Below, piece by piece: positions 62,705-64,000 of a DNA stretch of 64,000 bases (position 1 is its first letter; each line of letters starts with the position of its first letter). A program made the translations under genes and the position numbers. The stretch covers positions 137,733 through 201,732 of the forward strand of contig NZ_AQUR01000102.1 in NCBI RefSeq assembly GCF_000372525.1, given 5' to 3'. The stretch is from Cupriavidus neocaledonicus (GTDB lineage: Bacteria > Pseudomonadota > Gammaproteobacteria > Burkholderiales > Burkholderiaceae). The notes beneath the pieces are model-generated. The model saw only the letters and a list, made by a program, of their open reading frames with translations, was not told the origin of the DNA and ran no database searches.

Positions 62705-64000
62705 ATGGAGCCCCACTTTCAGGCCTTCACTCGGGTCGCCGTCGCGGTGGCCGTATCGTTCTGTTCCAGTGCGGCGCCAGCACAGACTGCGCGCTATGAC
62801 GCGCTCGTCAATGCGCCGTTCGAGAAGGACTATCCGACGCCGACCGCAACCAGCCTGCTGCGCGATGAACTGATCTTCCAGCGCGCCGTGCAGGCTTATC
62901 TGTGGGCGCTGCCTGCCATGAATCTGTGGGCGATGAAGGAGGGCTCGGAGAAAGTGTTCGGTGCCGGCTACCACGTGCTGCCCACATGGAAGGAACGGAT
63001 CCGGGCGTCGACGCTGGTGACCACCCCCAACTCCGACGTGGTCTATGCAATGGGATACCTGGACCTCAGGAAGGACGGGCCGCTTGTGGTCGAGGCCCCT
63101 GCCGGCGTCCAGGGTATCCTGGACGACTTCTTCCAGCGCCCGCTGGTGGGTCCGACCGTGGACGGGCGCACCTGGAGCGGAGACGTCGGCCTGGCGGGGC
63201 CGGACAAGGGCAAGGGTGGCATTTACGTGCTGCTGCCGCCGGACTACAAGGGCGAGCCGCCGAAGGGCAGCATTCCGAAGGACGCCTTCGTCTATCGTTC
63301 CCGTACTTATAACGTGTTCCTGTTCTGGCGCACGTTCTTCAGCGACCCGCGCGACCTGGCGAAGCCGAACGCGCAGATTGCGGCCACGCGCATCTACCCG
63401 CTCGGACAAAAGGCGAGCGCCAGGCCGATGCAGTTTCCCGATGGCAACGGCAAGCCGGCCGACCTGCTGTTTCCGCGCGACGGCGCCTATTTCGACATGC
63501 TGTCGCGGTTCATTGACAGCGAGTATGTCGACCCGTCCGACCTGGACATGCGCGGCTTCCTCCATACGATCGGCATCGAAAAGGGCAAGCCGTTCTCGCC
63601 GACGCCGGAAATGCGGACGCTGCTCGATCGCGCCGCGAAGTCCGCGTTCAAGATGAGCAAGGTCGTGATCGGCGAAATGCTCCCGCACGAGCCGGGCGGA
63701 AAGTACTATCCGGATCGCCAATGGGTCAATGTGTTCGCCGGCGAGGACACATCGTTCCAGTCCGCCCGCACCTACACCAATCTTGAACAGCGCTCCGCCT
63801 ATTTCACCAGCGCCTATTCGGCCAGTCCGGGCATGGTGAAGAACCTCGTCGACGCCGGCGCGAAATATCCGGTCACGTTCCGCGACAAGGATGGTCATTT
63901 CCTCGATGGCGGACAGTCGTACAAGCTGTACCTGCCACCGAACATCCCGGCAAAGAACTTCTGGTCAGCCACGGTCTATGACGCGACGAGCGCCTCCGGC
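62705..64000 (+). CDS. DUF1254-domain secreted protein (3' end outside window)
   Basis: 432 codons visible, no stop before the window edge. Signal peptide MEPHFQAFTRVAVAVAVSFC ending APAQ. The sequence FQRAVQAYLWALPAMNLWAM, then TTPNSDVVYAMGYLDLRKDG and VEAPAGVQGILDDFFQRPL, is typical of DUF1254; the DUF1214 domain normally follows and has just begun (LYLPPNIPAKNFWSATVYD). These exported proteins of unknown function are widespread in Proteobacteria. AAGGAG lies nine bases upstream of the ATG. Confidence 0.9.
   Translation, partial: MEPHFQAFTRVAVAVAVSFCSSAAPAQTARYDALVNAPFEKDYPTPTATSLLRDELIFQRAVQAYLWALPAMNLWAMKEGSEKVFGAGYHVLPTWKERIRASTLVTTPNSDVVYAMGYLDLRKDGPLVVEAPAGVQGILDDFFQRPLVGPTVDGRTWSGDVGLAGPDKGKGGIYVLLPPDYKGEPPKGSIPKDAFVYRSRTYNVFLFWRTFFSDPRDLAKPNAQIAATRIYPLGQKASARPMQFPDGNGKPADLLFPRDGAYFDMLSRFIDSEYVDPSDLDMRGFLHTIGIEKGKPFSPTPEMRTLLDRAAKSAFKMSKVVIGEMLPHEPGGKYYPDRQWVNVFAGEDTSFQSARTYTNLEQRSAYFTSAYSASPGMVKNLVDAGAKYPVTFRDKDGHFLDGGQSYKLYLPPNIPAKNFWSATVYDATSASG

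Overview
The window is a GC-rich, densely coded piece of a betaproteobacterial replicon. Gene content and order fit Cupriavidus or a close relative such as Ralstonia, probably a secondary chromosome. The signs are many LysR regulators, an orphan Bug-type (TctC) binding protein, a fructose-type ABC/zwf/pgi/fructokinase operon, a class D beta-lactamase and a complete pgaABCD operon. The genus is inferred from gene content; no rRNA or other marker is present. I see no tRNA, rRNA, CRISPR array, prophage or intact insertion sequence.

Layout: 1-5 kb has a LysR gene cut by the window edge, divergent from a two-subunit molybdenum hydroxylase (2Fe-2S plus Tat-exported Mo subunit), then a patatin-like lipase. 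5-9 kb holds a very large class III cyclase/AAA/TPR protein translationally coupled to an HD-domain phosphohydrolase. 9-11.7 kb is a LysR-controlled aldo/keto reductase, an SRPBCC protein and a 39-residue exported peptide. 11.7-21.2 kb is a nine-gene operon on the minus strand: a polyamine/opine-type ABC importer (binding protein, ATPase, two permeases), HcnA-, HcnB- and HcnC-like amine/imino-acid dehydrogenase subunits, a second HcnC/DadA-like flavoprotein, and RidA; a divergent LysR gene faces it. The logic is import of an amine or opine, oxidation to an imine, and hydrolysis of the imine by RidA.

21.2-31.3 kb contains a LysR/DkgB/old-yellow-enzyme group, a candidate small RNA with an intrinsic terminator, two small unknown genes, a Bug binding protein, another LysR, an amidohydrolase-MFS pair and an exported barrel-like protein. 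31.3-40.6 kb is a seven-gene sugar operon (ROK regulator, frc-type ABC importer, zwf, pgi, fructokinase) feeding the Entner-Doudoroff entry, with a perfect AT-rich inverted repeat at its promoter. 40.7-52.4 kb is mixed: OXA-type beta-lactamase, an unknown 551-residue protein, AraC, gamma-glutamyltranspeptidase, a zinc-ribbon protein, an M23 peptidase, a purine permease behind a strong dyad, a thioredoxin/CcdA pair, and an OmpR-type two-component system.

52.4-59.5 kb is the poly-N-acetylglucosamine exopolysaccharide operon pgaABCD behind a 762-base leader that is AT-rich in places. 59.6-62.5 kb looks like a transferred islet (carotenoid-dehydrogenase-like flavoprotein, TetR, GNAT). A DUF1254 protein runs off the right edge.
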